A DNA stretch of 64,000 nt from Vescimonas coprocola (GTDB lineage Bacteria; Bacillota; Clostridia; Oscillospirales; Oscillospiraceae). Both the position numbers and the translations under genes were made by a program. Location: assembly GCF_018408575.1 (NCBI RefSeq), contig NZ_AP023418.1:2322415-2386414 (forward strand), in the 5' to 3' direction. Each line of letters begins with the position of its first letter. Positions within the stretch are counted from its first letter, which is position 1. Under the pieces are notes generated by a model, which worked only from the letters and a program-made list of their open reading frames with translations, was not told where the DNA came from and made no database searches. This document shows positions 34,234-43,441 of the stretch, one piece after another.

Positions 34234-34965
34234 TCACTCCGCCGCTGCTAACAGCGCCTTGGTATAGTCCTCTCTGGGGTGGTCGTAAAGCTCCTCTACC
34301 GGCCCCTGCTCCACGATGCGTCCCCGGTGCATCACAAGGCACCGGTCGCAGATCTCATACACCACGTTCAGATCGTGGGAGATAAACAGGTACGACAGCC
34401 CGTACTCTCGGCGCAGCCGGGCGATGAGCTCCAATATCTGGGCCTGAATGGTGACGTCCAGCGCCGACACCGCCTCGTCAGCGATGATGAGCCCCGGCTT
34501 CTGGATCAGCGCCGTGCCGATGCACACCCGCTGCCGCTGGCCGCCGGACAGCTCCGACGGGTACATTTTGCTGCACTCCGGCGGCAGATCTACCAGCTCC
34601 ATAATTTCCGCCACTCGCCGCCGTACCTCGGCGGCGTCGTATTTCCCGTAGATCCGCAGGGGTTCGGACAATATCCACTCCACCGTGCGGCTGGGGTTCA
34701 TGGCGCTGGCCGGGTCCTGAAACACCATCTGAGGGCGCTTGCTGTGATGGATGATCTCCCCCTCACAGTCCGGCAGCATCCCCAAAATGGCACGGGCCAG
34801 CGTGGATTTGCCGGAACCGGACTCCCCCACCAGCCCCAGTATCTCGCCCTGGTACAGGTCAAAGCTCACGTCGTGGAGCACCTGCTGCCGTCCCCGGCGC
34901 AGCACGCCGGAGGGCCGATACCACACGTTCAGGTGCCGTACCTCCAGAATGGGTTCGCTGTTCAT
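34234..34965 (-). CDS. peptide/nickel-type ABC transporter, ATP-binding protein 2
   Basis: This 243-residue ATPase has Walker [10 protein letters not shown], signature LSGGQRQRV, Walker [13 protein letters not shown] and the H-loop ISHDL. It is shorter than OppF (about 330) and close to NikE (about 268), lacking the C-terminal oligopeptide extension. It overlaps the preceding ATPase gene by 4 bases. Confidence 0.9.
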   Translation of the reverse strand: MNSEPILEVRHLNVWYRPSGVLRRGRQQVLHDVSFDLYQGEILGLVGESGSGKSTLARAILGMLPDCEGEIIHHSKRPQMVFQDPASAMNPSRTVEWILSEPLRIYGKYDAAEVRRRVAEIMELVDLPPECSKMYPSELSGGQRQRVCIGTALIQKPGLIIADEAVSALDVTIQAQILELIARLRREYGLSYLFISHDLNVVYEICDRCLVMHRGRIVEQGPVEELYDHPREDYTKALLAAAE

Positions 34966-35741
34966 AGCTTCCTCCTTGTGGGAATGGCGGCAATGAGCCG
35001 CTGGGTATAGGGAGCCTGCGGGTGGAAGAAGATCTGGTCCACCGGCCCCGTCTCCACGATGCGGCCCTTTTCCATCACCGCCACACGGGTGCAGAGCTTA
35101 CGCACCACATGGAGGTTGTGGGAGATGAAGAGAATGGACATTCCCATCTCCCGGTTCAGCCGCTTCAGCAGGGCCAGTATCTGGGCCTGAATGGTGACAT
35201 CCAGCGCCGTGGTGGGCTCGTCCGCCAGCAGCAGACGGGGCCGGGCCACAATGGCGGCGGCGATCATCACCCGCTGGAGCATTCCGCCGGAGAGCTCGTG
35301 GGGGTACTTGCGGTAGACCCCCTCCGGGTCCGGCAGCTCCACGTCCCGCAGAGCCTGCAGGGCCCGCTGCCGCCGCTCCTGCGCCGACAGGTCCGTGTGG
35401 ACCCGCAGGCACTCCTCCACCTGCTTACCGATCCGCATGGTGGGGTCCATGGCGCTCATAGGCTCCTGAAACACCACACAGATATCCTTGCCCTGAATGG
35501 CACGGATGCGCTGGCCGCCGGCGTGGAGCAGATCCTCGCCGTCCAGCAGGATGCGGCCCCGGAAATCCGCCTGCTCCGGCCGCAGCAGGCCAGACACCAT
35601 CATGGCCGTTACGGTCTTGCCGGAGCCGGATTCGCCCACCAGCCCCATAATTTCACCGTCCTGCACCGTCAGGTCGATGCCCCGTACCGCCTCGTGGTCG
35701 GAGGTATGGAACTGCACATGAAGGTCCTTGATCTCCAGCAT
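34962..35741 (-). CDS. peptide/nickel-type ABC transporter, ATP-binding protein 1
   Basis: This 259-residue ATPase has Walker A GESGSGKT, signature LSGGMLQRV, Walker [13 protein letters not shown] and the H-loop ISHNL. The size fits NikD (about 254) better than OppD. It works with the second ATPase and the two permeases of the same operon on the cytoplasmic side. Confidence 0.9.
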   Translation of the reverse strand: MLEIKDLHVQFHTSDHEAVRGIDLTVQDGEIMGLVGESGSGKTVTAMMVSGLLRPEQADFRGRILLDGEDLLHAGGQRIRAIQGKDICVVFQEPMSAMDPTMRIGKQVEECLRVHTDLSAQERRQRALQALRDVELPDPEGVYRKYPHELSGGMLQRVMIAAAIVARPRLLLADEPTTALDVTIQAQILALLKRLNREMGMSILFISHNLHVVRKLCTRVAVMEKGRIVETGPVDQIFFHPQAPYTQRLIAAIPTRRKL

Positions 35742-35745
35742 GGCG

Positions 35746-36558
35746 CTACCTCCCCCATTTCTTCTGCTGCAGGCCCTCGCCGATAAGGCTGACCCCTAAG
35801 ATCAGCAGCACGATGACACTGCCGCAGGTGAGCATATACCACGGCGCACGAACCATGTAGCTCTGGGACTCGGACATCATGTAGCCCAGAGACACCTCCG
35901 GCGGCTTGACACCAATGCCCAGAAAGCTCATGCTGGCCTCCGCCAGAACGGCGTTGTTAAACCCGATGGCCAGCGTCGGCAGCAGCACCTGCCGGGTGTT
36001 GGGCAGGATGTGTACCAGCATGATCCGCAGGTGGCTGGCCCCCATGAGCCGAGCGTTTTTCACATAGTTCATCTCCCGCTGCCGGGCGAACTCCCCCCGG
36101 ATGACACGGGCGTAGCTGGGGATGAAGGCGATGCCCAGCGCCAGAATGACGTTGTAGGTGCCGAAGCCCAGCAGGGAGATGAACACCAGCGCCAGCAGGA
36201 TACTGGGAAAGGCGGTGACAGCGTCGTTGACCCGCATCAGCAGCTCGTCCACCAGCCCGCCGAAGTAGCCGGTGAGGGCGCCCACCAGCGTTCCCACCAC
36301 GGCGCCGATGGTCACGGTGCAGGCGCTGATGAAGAAGGTGGTGCGGGCGCCCACCATGACCCGGCTGAAAATATCCCGGCCGAAATTGTCCGTACCGAAC
36401 AGGTGCCGCAGGGAGGGCGCAGCGAATTTCTCGCTGCCGGACATGGCCGTGGGGGCATAGGGCGTCCAGAAGCAGCCCACCAGCGCCATGGCCGTGATGA
36501 CCGCCGTGATGGCAAGGCCGATGCGGAGATAGTGATTCTTTTTCTGGTGCAGCAACAC
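35746..36558 (-). CDS. peptide/nickel-type ABC transporter, permease C
   Basis: This 270-residue protein has six membrane helices. The N-terminal segment RHLFGTDNFGRDIFSRVMVG and the EAA loop EASMSFLGIGVKPPE are family hallmarks of DppC/NikC. The start is a GTG at 36558 preceded by a GGGGGTAGG-like site. The ATPase gene starts 4 bases after its stop. Confidence 0.9.
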   Translation of the reverse strand: MLLHQKKNHYLRIGLAITAVITAMALVGCFWTPYAPTAMSGSEKFAAPSLRHLFGTDNFGRDIFSRVMVGARTTFFISACTVTIGAVVGTLVGALTGYFGGLVDELLMRVNDAVTAFPSILLALVFISLLGFGTYNVILALGIAFIPSYARVIRGEFARQREMNYVKNARLMGASHLRIMLVHILPNTRQVLLPTLAIGFNNAVLAEASMSFLGIGVKPPEVSLGYMMSESQSYMVRAPWYMLTCGSVIVLLILGVSLIGEGLQQKKWGR

Positions 36559-36607
36559 GGAGCCTACCCCCTTTCCATAGAAAATTTTCTTTACAAATGT
36601 GTGCGGC

Positions 36608-37552
36608 TCAATCCGTCAGCCGCAGACGAGGGTCCAGCCGCTGATTCAGCAGATCCCCCAGCAGGTTCACCAGCACCACCCAGAAGGCCACCAGTACCAC
36701 GATGGCCTGCACCACCGGATAGTCCCGGTTGGAAATAGAGGTCAGCAGTAGCCGCCCCAGCCCCGGAATGGCAAAGACCTGCTCGATGACCACAGAGCCC
36801 GCCACGATATCTGCCACCGTCATGGCCAGAAAGCTCACCACCGGCGGCAGGGCGTTTCGCAGCACATGGAGGTACAGGGTGGCCCGTCGGTCGTTGCCCC
36901 GGCTGTACGAGGTGCGGACGTAGTCCTTGTTCATCTCCGCCAGCAGCGCCGAGCGCAGCATCTTCACCGTCATGGCGATGCGGGGGATGGCGATGGCGGC
37001 GGCGGGGAAGACCAGATAGCCGGCGCTCTGCCAGAAGCTCTCCGCCGGTGAGACGAAGCTCCCCGGCACGAACCACCGCAGCAGCAGGCCGAACAGGTAC
37101 GTCAGCAGGATACCGGTAAAGAAGGCCGGTACCGCCATCAGTACCTGATTCACCACCGTCAGGGCCTTATCCAGCGCCCCGCCGCTGTGGCGGGCGGTGA
37201 AGAGTCCCAGCGGGATGGACAGCACCACGATCAGCAGAAACGACAGCAGGGTCAAAAGTCCCGTCACGGGAATTTTCCCCTGCAGCATCTGGCTCACCGG
37301 CATACTGTAATTGTACGACGAGCCCATGTCCCCCCGGACGAAATCCCCCAGCCAGCTGACGTACCGCTCCAGAAACGGGCGGTCCAGCCCCAGCTCCTGC
37401 CGCAGGGCCTCCACCCGCTCCGGAGTGGCCTGCTCGCCCAGCAGCTTGGCGGTGGGATCGCCGGGAATGATGCGAAAGGCCAGAAAGGCCAAAAATGAGA
37501 CGATGACCATGGTCAGCAGCATCCACACGATCTTCTTTGCCGCATATTTCAT
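36608..37552 (-). CDS. peptide/nickel-type ABC transporter, permease B
   Basis: This 314-residue protein has six membrane helices. IIPGDPTAKLLGEQATPE near the N-terminus and VIEQVFAIPGLGRLLL near the C-terminus are typical of DppB/NikB. Two ATG codons stand at 37558 and 37552; GAGG is 2 bases from the first and 8 from the second, so 37552 is used. Confidence 0.9.
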   Translation of the reverse strand: MKYAAKKIVWMLLTMVIVSFLAFLAFRIIPGDPTAKLLGEQATPERVEALRQELGLDRPFLERYVSWLGDFVRGDMGSSYNYSMPVSQMLQGKIPVTGLLTLLSFLLIVVLSIPLGLFTARHSGGALDKALTVVNQVLMAVPAFFTGILLTYLFGLLLRWFVPGSFVSPAESFWQSAGYLVFPAAAIAIPRIAMTVKMLRSALLAEMNKDYVRTSYSRGNDRRATLYLHVLRNALPPVVSFLAMTVADIVAGSVVIEQVFAIPGLGRLLLTSISNRDYPVVQAIVVLVAFWVVLVNLLGDLLNQRLDPRLRLTD

Positions 37553-37591
37553 GGTCATCGCCTCATTTCTATGGGGACGGTCTCGCCGTCC

Positions 37592-39130
37592 TTATTTCAC
37601 AAAATGCACCGTGGACAGATCCAGCACATAGATGGGGTAGAACTCCAGCCCCGCCAGATTCTGACGCATGGCCACCAGATCCGCCAGATCCTGAATGTAC
37701 AGGTTGGCGGCGGTGTCGGAGAGCATGGTCTCCATTTGCTTGTAGATCTCCGCCTGCTGCGTGTCGTCGGAGGCGTTCATGGCCTGCGTGAACAGCGCAT
37801 CGTAGTCGGGATTGTTGTAGTTGACAAAGTTCTTGGCGTGATCCGAGGTAAAGCGCTCCAGCAGCGCACGGGCCGTCATGGCACTGGCATCCAGGCCCAC
37901 CAGCGTGGCCTGGAAGTCCCGGCCCTTATAGACCTGCTCATGCCACACGCCCCACTCCATGGGCTGGATGGTGACGTTGACGCCCACAGCACGCAGCTGC
38001 TCGGCCACCACCTCCGCCGTGTCCATATGGGGCTGATAGTTGGAGGGAACGGAGATGGTCATGTCAAAGCCGTTGGGATAGCCGGCCTGTGCCAGCAGCT
38101 CCTTGGCCTTGGCGGGGTCATAGGGGTACTTCTGCACCAGCTCCGGCAGGAAGTACTTGGTGAAGGCCGGATAGATGCTGCTGCCCAGCGCCGTACCGTG
38201 GCCGTCAGCGATCATGTCCATGATGCTCTGGCGGTCAATGGCGCAGCACAGGGCCTGACGCACCTGCTGGTTGTCAAAGGGTGCCACGGCGTTGTTCAGA
38301 TACACCGCCTGTACCAGATTCATGGTACCCTCCAGAATCTGGAAGTCGCTGTCCAGCTGCGCCGTCTGAGACGAGGTCAGATGGGCGCACAGGTCGATGG
38401 ACTTGCCCTTCAGGGCCGTCACCAATGCATCGGCGCTCTCGTAAATTTTATAGGTCACCTTATCCAGATAGGCGGGGGTCCCCCAGTAATCGTCAAAGCG
38501 CTGGATGACGAAGTTCTCCTGCGGGGAGCGGGACACGTACATGAACGGGCCGGTACCCACGGGATGGGTCGCCTGATCGTCGTAGCCCTTGGGGATGATG
38601 GCGCTGGTGAGATAGCTGATGAACTCCAGATCCCGCTGGGCAATGGTGATGGTCACGGTCTTTTCGTCAACGGCCTTGACCTCCTGGATAACAGAAAACG
38701 CCGGCACCAGAGGCGTACCCTCCGATGTATCGGCGCAGCGTTCGATGGAATATACCACATCCTCCGCCGTTACCGTTGCGCCATTATGGAACTTCACACC
38801 CTCACGCAGGGTAAAGGTATAAGTCCTTCCGTCCTCAGACAGCTGGTAGCGCTCCGCAACAGCGGGGATCAATTCACCCTTGGAATTGGGCTTTACCAAG
38901 CCCTCAAACAGGTTGAACAAGACCTCTCTGGTTCCTGCGGTCACCATCCGGTGAGGGTCAAGACTGTCATCCAGGTCCTTGGCGATGCCAACGGTGATCT
39001 CTCCGCCGCTGACTGCTTCGCCGCCGTTATTTCCTTGTCCGCCCTGGCCTTTGCTGCCGTCTCCGCAAGCGGTGAGTACGGTGCAGACCAGTCCCAGCGT
39101 CAGGAAAAGAGCCAATAGTCTCTTCTTCAT
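37592..39130 (-). CDS. peptide/nickel-type ABC transporter, substrate-binding lipoprotein
   Basis: This 512-residue SBP_bac_5 family protein has the signal LLALFLTLGLVCTVLTAC, whose Cys is the lipobox, then a Gly/Asn-rich linker. The family segments TFTLREGVKFHNGATVTAED and VRQALCCAIDRQSI follow. It is anchored outside the membrane and hands substrate to the permeases. ATG at 39130 has AAGGAG upstream; the huge in-frame extension beyond is a shadow through intergenic DNA and part of the next gene. It is the first gene of the operon. Its ligand (peptide, nickel complex, glycoside) is not determined. Confidence 0.92.
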   Translation of the reverse strand: MKKRLLALFLTLGLVCTVLTACGDGSKGQGGQGNNGGEAVSGGEITVGIAKDLDDSLDPHRMVTAGTREVLFNLFEGLVKPNSKGELIPAVAERYQLSEDGRTYTFTLREGVKFHNGATVTAEDVVYSIERCADTSEGTPLVPAFSVIQEVKAVDEKTVTITIAQRDLEFISYLTSAIIPKGYDDQATHPVGTGPFMYVSRSPQENFVIQRFDDYWGTPAYLDKVTYKIYESADALVTALKGKSIDLCAHLTSSQTAQLDSDFQILEGTMNLVQAVYLNNAVAPFDNQQVRQALCCAIDRQSIMDMIADGHGTALGSSIYPAFTKYFLPELVQKYPYDPAKAKELLAQAGYPNGFDMTISVPSNYQPHMDTAEVVAEQLRAVGVNVTIQPMEWGVWHEQVYKGRDFQATLVGLDASAMTARALLERFTSDHAKNFVNYNNPDYDALFTQAMNASDDTQQAEIYKQMETMLSDTAANLYIQDLADLVAMRQNLAGLEFYPIYVLDLSTVHFVK

Positions 39131-39248
39131 GTCTTCTCCTTCCTTGCCGCCCTTTCGGCGGCAGGCCAGAAATAATGGTCGCCCCCGGCCTGTGTGATCG
39201 TGTGGCATCACCCGGCGAGGGCCTGTCGATATGCAGTTGTCGAAGTGC

Positions 39249-39277
39249 AATGTACCACATTTCCCCACGGTTTGCAA
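39249..39277 (-). promoter_or_regulatory. promoter of the ABC importer operon
   Basis: On the minus strand TTGCAA, a 17-base spacer and TACATT. The leader of about 110 bases contains a GCCGCC-GAAA-GGGCGGC hairpin just before the ribosome site; I do not recognise a riboswitch in it. Confidence 0.65.
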
Positions 39278-39348
39278 GAGAAAGTTTCGTTTTTGCAAAA
39301 AAATGCGGGGAAAGCGCTCACACCTCCCCGGCAAAACCCGGCGGCCCG

Positions 39349-39384
39349 CAAAAAAGCACCGGCATCCCCTGAGGGGATGCCGGT
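39349..39384 (-). terminator. terminator of the AI-2E family gene
   Basis: A perfect 12-bp stem with a 3-base loop is followed on the minus strand by six T. Confidence 0.85.
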
Positions 39385-39399
39385 ACGGGAGCTGCGCTG

Positions 39400-40665
39400 T
39401 CAGTTGGTCTCCGTTGGCGGAGCGGGAGGCTCCTCCGGCGGCATGGGCTCCTGATCCCGGTGGACGTATTCGCAGGCCTCCAGCGGCATATGACGCTTTT
39501 CCAGCCGCCGGTCGGTGAGGTACTTTACCAGCGTCTGCAGGCAGGCGAAGATGGGGACGCCCAGGAACATTCCCAGCACCCCGGCAAAGCCGCCGCCCAC
39601 GGTGATGGCCACCACCACCCAGAAACTGGAGATGCCGGTGGCATCGCCCAGGATCTTGGGGCCGATGATGTTGCCGTCGATCTGCTGCAGAACGATGATG
39701 AACACGATGAAGATCAGGCACTGCTTGGGGCTCACCAGCAGGATCAGGAACGCACTGGGCGCAGCACCCAGGAACGGCCCGAAGAAGGGGATCATGTTGG
39801 TGACGCCCACCACCACGCTTACCAGCGGCGTATAGGGCAGTGAGAAGATGGAGCAGCCGATGAAGCACAGAATGCCGATGATGAGGGAGTCCAGCATCTT
39901 GCCCCGGACGAAGCCGCTGAAGATCTGATCCGTCTTGCGGGTGGCCCGCACCACCCAGCGGGCCTGCTCCTCCTGCAGGAGGGCATACAGCAGCTTGCAG
40001 CACCGGGCCAGACTCTTCTCCTTCATGGCCAGCAGGTACACGGAGATGATGATGCCCACCAGGAAGTTGGTGGTGAAGGTCACAAGACCCCAGATGCCTG
40101 TCCAGATGCCGCCGGTGATGGTGGTGAGCATCTGTTGGGCGCCAGGCAGTACCTGCTCCGTCAGCACCTTCATGAGGTCATTGTAGTAGTTCTCCAGATT
40201 CGTCTCCATCCAGCCGGCGATCTCCGGGTTCTTCTCCAGCAGATTGGTGACCCAGACATATATCTTATTATAGTAGCTTTCGGCGTTGTTGATAAGCATG
40301 GCCACGCTGTCGATGAGCTGGGGGATCAGCACGCTCATCAGCAGATACAGCAGGTACGCCACCACGGCCCACGTCAGCAGGATACTGACACCCCGCAGCA
40401 GACCGCCCCTGATCTTTGGCTCCTGACCCTTGCTCAGCCGCTTCAGCCCCTTACGGATCAAGCCCTCGATCCAGTTGACGATGGGTGCCAGCAGATAGGC
40501 CATGGCGAAGCCGTACAGCACCGGGGCCAGCACCGTCACCAGCTTGCTCAGATAGCGCTGGAGGGTGCCGTTCATATAGAATGTATCGTAAAAAGCAAGG
40601 ATGGCGCAAACGGTGAGAAACACCGTCAGGCCCCATTTGAAATAGTGGCTTTTTTGCTGCTTCAT
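39400..40665 (-). CDS. AI-2E family (PerM-like) transporter
   Basis: This 421-residue protein has about eight membrane helices in the AI-2E/PerM pattern. The conserved part GFVRGKMLDSLIIGILCFIG and GVTNMIPFFGPFLGAAPS is easily seen. The C-terminus is Pro/Glu-rich. Family members export small molecules or work as Na+/H+ antiporters; the name does not fix the substrate. ATG at 40665 has AAGGAG 8 bases upstream. Confidence 0.9.
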   Translation of the reverse strand: MKQQKSHYFKWGLTVFLTVCAILAFYDTFYMNGTLQRYLSKLVTVLAPVLYGFAMAYLLAPIVNWIEGLIRKGLKRLSKGQEPKIRGGLLRGVSILLTWAVVAYLLYLLMSVLIPQLIDSVAMLINNAESYYNKIYVWVTNLLEKNPEIAGWMETNLENYYNDLMKVLTEQVLPGAQQMLTTITGGIWTGIWGLVTFTTNFLVGIIISVYLLAMKEKSLARCCKLLYALLQEEQARWVVRATRKTDQIFSGFVRGKMLDSLIIGILCFIGCSIFSLPYTPLVSVVVGVTNMIPFFGPFLGAAPSAFLILLVSPKQCLIFIVFIIVLQQIDGNIIGPKILGDATGISSFWVVVAITVGGGFAGVLGMFLGVPIFACLQTLVKYLTDRRLEKRHMPLEACEYVHRDQEPMPPEEPPAPPTETN

Positions 40666-40718
40666 GGGTGGACTCCTTCCGCCGAAGTAGGTACGCACAA
40701 CGTACCATAATATCTTAT

Positions 40719-40747
40719 ATCATACCGAAAGCCCGCCGCCAATGCAA
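40719..40747 (-). promoter_or_regulatory. promoter of the AI-2E family gene
   Basis: On the minus strand TTGCAT, a 17-base spacer and TATGAT. Confidence 0.7.
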
Positions 40748-40815
40748 GCCCGCCGGGCAAATTTTTCTTTAAGAATGTGTGCAGAAACCGTTCAGGACTT
40801 CTCCGGCGGCACCCA

Positions 40816-40844
40816 TTGCTTTTTCCGGCAGAGAGGAGTATAAT
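40816..40844 (+). promoter_or_regulatory. promoter of the lipid kinase gene
   Basis: TTGCTT, a 17-base spacer and TATAAT lie 67 bases before the start codon. Confidence 0.7.
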
Positions 40845-40911
40845 AAAAATGCTATGCTGTCTTCTGTGGAAACACAAAACCGAGAACCGTGTGCAAAAGA
40901 GGAGAACCGGT

Positions 40912-41802
40912 ATGGATAAAAAGCTTCTGTTTATCGTCAATCCCCGTGCGGGGCGCACCAAATCCTTTGCGCCGCTGTTTGATGCGGTGGCCTGCTTTTC
41001 CAAGGCGGGCTATCTGGTGAAGGTATTCCTCACTGAGGGCCGTGGAGACGCCACCCGTGCGGCGGCAGAGCTGGGCGGAGCATACGATCTGGTGGTCTGC
41101 GCCGGCGGCGACGGCACCTTCAACGAGATGGTGTCCGGCCTGATGCAGCTGCCTGAGTGTCCGGAGGTGGGCTATCTCCCCAACGGCAGCACCAACGACT
41201 TTGCCGCCAGCCTGCACCTCCCCGCCACGCCGCTGAAGGCGGCGGAGAGCATCGTAAACGGCCACCCCTTCTATCTGGATGTGGGCCGCCACAACGACCG
41301 ATACTTTGCCTATGTGGCTTCCTTCGGGGCCTTTACCCGCAGTTCCTACTCCGTGCCACAGGCCACCAAGAACGCTCTGGGTCACTTCGCCTATATTCTG
41401 GAGGGCATGAAGGATCTGGACTCCCTGCGGCCCTACCGCTGCCGGGTGGAGACGGGAGAGGAGACCTTCGAGGGGGAGTTCATCTTCGGAGCCGTGTGCA
41501 ACTCCACCTCTCTGGGCGGCATCATGAAGCTGGACCCCAGCCGGGTGCAGATGGACGACGGAGCCTTTGAGCTGCTGCTGCTGCGGATGCCCAAGACGGC
41601 CATCGACCTGCAAAGCCTCATCGCCGCCATCAGCCGCATGGACTACAACGGCCCCGGCGTCATTTTCCGCCATGTACAGCAGGTGACCGTCACCACCGAT
41701 GAGGACCTGCCCTGGTCGCTGGACGGGGAGTACGCCCCCAGCGCCCCCCGTGTAGAGCTGCGGAACCTCCCCGGTGCCATCCCCCTGATGCTGTGCCGGT
41801 GA
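40912..41802 (+). CDS. diacylglycerol/lipid kinase family protein
   Basis: This 296-residue protein has the DAGK catalytic motif CAGGDGTFNEMVSGL near residue 65 and the following NGSTNDFA. The N-terminal FIVNPRAGR is the nucleotide-binding loop. It should phosphorylate diacylglycerol or a related lipid at the inner membrane face (YegS/DgkB class). ATG at 40912 follows GAGGAG; the upstream frame extension is not family-like. It stands alone and is closed by a terminator. Confidence 0.9.
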   Translation: MDKKLLFIVNPRAGRTKSFAPLFDAVACFSKAGYLVKVFLTEGRGDATRAAAELGGAYDLVVCAGGDGTFNEMVSGLMQLPECPEVGYLPNGSTNDFAASLHLPATPLKAAESIVNGHPFYLDVGRHNDRYFAYVASFGAFTRSSYSVPQATKNALGHFAYILEGMKDLDSLRPYRCRVETGEETFEGEFIFGAVCNSTSLGGIMKLDPSRVQMDDGAFELLLLRMPKTAIDLQSLIAAISRMDYNGPGVIFRHVQQVTVTTDEDLPWSLDGEYAPSAPRVELRNLPGAIPLMLCR

Positions 41803-41823
41803 GCGGACAGAGCGAGCCTGTGA

Positions 41824-41856
41824 AAAAGCCGAACAGACGCCGTCTGTTCGGCTTTT
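41824..41856 (+). terminator. intrinsic terminator after the lipid kinase
   Basis: A 16-bp inverted repeat around a single central base ends in GGCTTTT. Confidence 0.75.
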
Positions 41857-42010
41857 GTGCGGGGCGGAGGATACTCCTCTTGTGTTTCGGCAAAGTTTCG
41901 CTACCCTTTTTCAAGCTTCTATGTTAATATATAGTCGTATTTTTTGAGCGCCGGGCGTAGAACAACAAACCGGAAGAAATACCGCCGCCGATCGGACCTC
42001 TTCAACAAAG

Positions 42011-42168
42011 CGAAAGCGGCAGCGTGGCTGTTACTGAGTCAATTCCCGTCACGGCTGATAACAAGCGGGGCTCTTGAGAGTACAGGAAGCTTTGAAACCA
42101 TCGGTTTCAAACGGCTCTTTTGCCCACTTTTCCAGCTGCTGGGAAAAGTGGGCCGCCGGAGGCACAAA
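42011..42168 (+). repeat. dispersed intergenic repeat, copy R1
   Basis: This shares with the other copies GAGTCAATTCCC, CTCTTGAGAG-A-AGGAAG, the GAAACCATCGGTTTC palindrome and a long hairpin. Here the palindrome is TTTGAAACCATCGGTTTCAAA (42091-42111) and the hairpin CCCACTTTTCC...GGAAAAGTGGG (42123-42152). The interval 41857-42253 has no gene beyond this repeat. Confidence 0.65.
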
Positions 42169-42253
42169 ATGCAGAGTTTTTCTTTTGGGAGCCGATCTCA
42201 TAGAATGATCCCGGAAAATTTTATATAATTCACACGGCAAAGGATGTGGACCT

Positions 42254-42844
42254 ATGATCTTTCAGCGCAAGGGCAGCGGCGTCAGCTGGCTGCTGGTGGG
42301 GCTGGGCAACCCCGGCTCCAAATACGAGAGTACCCGCCACAACATGGGCTTTCTGGCGGTGGACGGGCTGGCCCGGCGGAAGGGCTTCCGCTTCAATAAG
42401 CTGCGCTTCCGGGCGTGGACGGCGGAGTGGATGGTGAACGGGGAAAAGGTGCTGGTGATGAAGCCCCAGACCTATATGAATCTCTCCGGCGAATCCGTAG
42501 GCGAGGCGGCCCGGTTCTATAAGATCCCGGCGGACCATGTGGTGGTCATCTCCGACGATATCTCCCTGCCGGTGGGTAAGCTCCGCATCCGCACCGGCGG
42601 CAGTGCCGGCGGCCACAACGGCCTGAAGAACATCATCCAGCATCTGGGAACCGATCAGTTCCCCCGCATCAAGGTGGGGGTAGGCGCTCCGGGGCAGGCG
42701 GGCTATGACGTGGTGGACTGGGTCATCGGCCGCCCTCTGGGCGAGGATCAGAAGGTGCTGATGGAGGCGCTGGACCGTGCCGGTGACGCTGCGGAGGTAT
42801 TGATCTCGCAGGGGCCTGACCGGGCCATGAACCGGTTCAACTGA
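42254..42844 (+). CDS. pth: peptidyl-tRNA hydrolase
   Basis: This 196-residue enzyme recycles peptidyl-tRNA. Family landmarks are LVGLGNPGSKYESTRHNMGF with the catalytic His, KPQTYMNLSG, and SDDISLPVGKLRIR...GGSAGGHNGLK. The length is normal. It lies before mfd on the same strand, the usual pth-mfd order of Firmicutes, but about 600 bases of repeat-containing DNA separate them here. Confidence 0.95.
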   Translation: MIFQRKGSGVSWLLVGLGNPGSKYESTRHNMGFLAVDGLARRKGFRFNKLRFRAWTAEWMVNGEKVLVMKPQTYMNLSGESVGEAARFYKIPADHVVVISDDISLPVGKLRIRTGGSAGGHNGLKNIIQHLGTDQFPRIKVGVGAPGQAGYDVVDWVIGRPLGEDQKVLMEALDRAGDAAEVLISQGPDRAMNRFN

Positions 42845-42920
42845 TTCATTTGCTTTACCTTTGAAGGGAAGTTTTCCGACAGCCTTTTCTGTTTTGCCTC
42901 CGGCGGCCCATCATCCTTTT

Positions 42921-43022
42921 TGTCTCCGACGGCATACTTTTTGCCAACAGCAGCAAAAAGTATGCAAAAAATGCCGCCAGAAACCGATGGTTTCTGGACT
43001 TCCTTTTGTGTGCAAGAGTTGC
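42921..43022 (-). repeat. dispersed intergenic repeat, copy R2 (inverted)
   Basis: On the minus strand this reads as copy R4: AACTCTTG, AGGAAGTCCAGAAACC, ATCGGTTTCTGGCGGC, then a CATACTTTTTG...CAAAAAGTATG hairpin. It is in opposite orientation to R3, which lies 140 bases further on. Confidence 0.7.
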
Positions 43023-43114
43023 TTCCTAAATTCCGCCGAAGCAGGGAATCGGCGTTCTTCTACTCACGCTGCCGCTACATTGGGTGGTTGAAGGGGGTAG
43101 TTCTTCTACCGGGG

Positions 43115-43295
43115 GAATCCATACTCCCAAGCGGCAGAACCACCAGTTTCTTCATCTGGGCGGGAGCGGCAGCGGGGCTGCTGCTGAGTCAATTCCCACG
43201 ACATCTCATATCGAACGAAACTCTTGAAGGTAAAGGAAATCCAAAAACCATTGGTTTCTGCTGGCGTTCTTTGGTGCCTTTCTGCCCGGAGGCAA
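43115..43295 (+). repeat. dispersed intergenic repeat, copy R3
   Basis: This has the consensus start GGAATCC-TACTCCC, the GGGAGCGGCAGCGGGG and GAGTCAATTCCCACGA parts and a diverged end. Between pth and mfd (42845-43441) there is no gene, only R2, R3 and a palindrome at 43351-43376. Confidence 0.65.
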
Positions 43296-43350
43296 ACACA
43301 CATCATTTTTCACGCATATTTCTCTGCTTTTTCAGGTAACTTACAGCATA

Positions 43351-43376
43351 GGGGCGTATACTGCCGTATACGCCCC
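43351..43376. terminator. hairpin GGGGCGTATAC-TGCC-GTATACGCCCC upstream of mfd
   Basis: A perfect 11-bp stem with a TGCC loop lies 65 bases before the mfd start. It has no T-run, so it may be a regulatory stem or operator rather than a terminator. Confidence 0.45.
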
Positions 43377-43441
43377 CCGAAGGCGTTCCCGTCCCATGTG
43401 CGCCGGGAACGGACATTTCATCATCGGAAGGAGGCGGCAGG

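Noticed and set aside
39131-40003. N-terminal extension of the binding-protein ORF by about 290 residues
   Set aside because: It runs through a promoter, a terminator and the AI-2E family gene in another frame; the lipoprotein signal starts at 39130.
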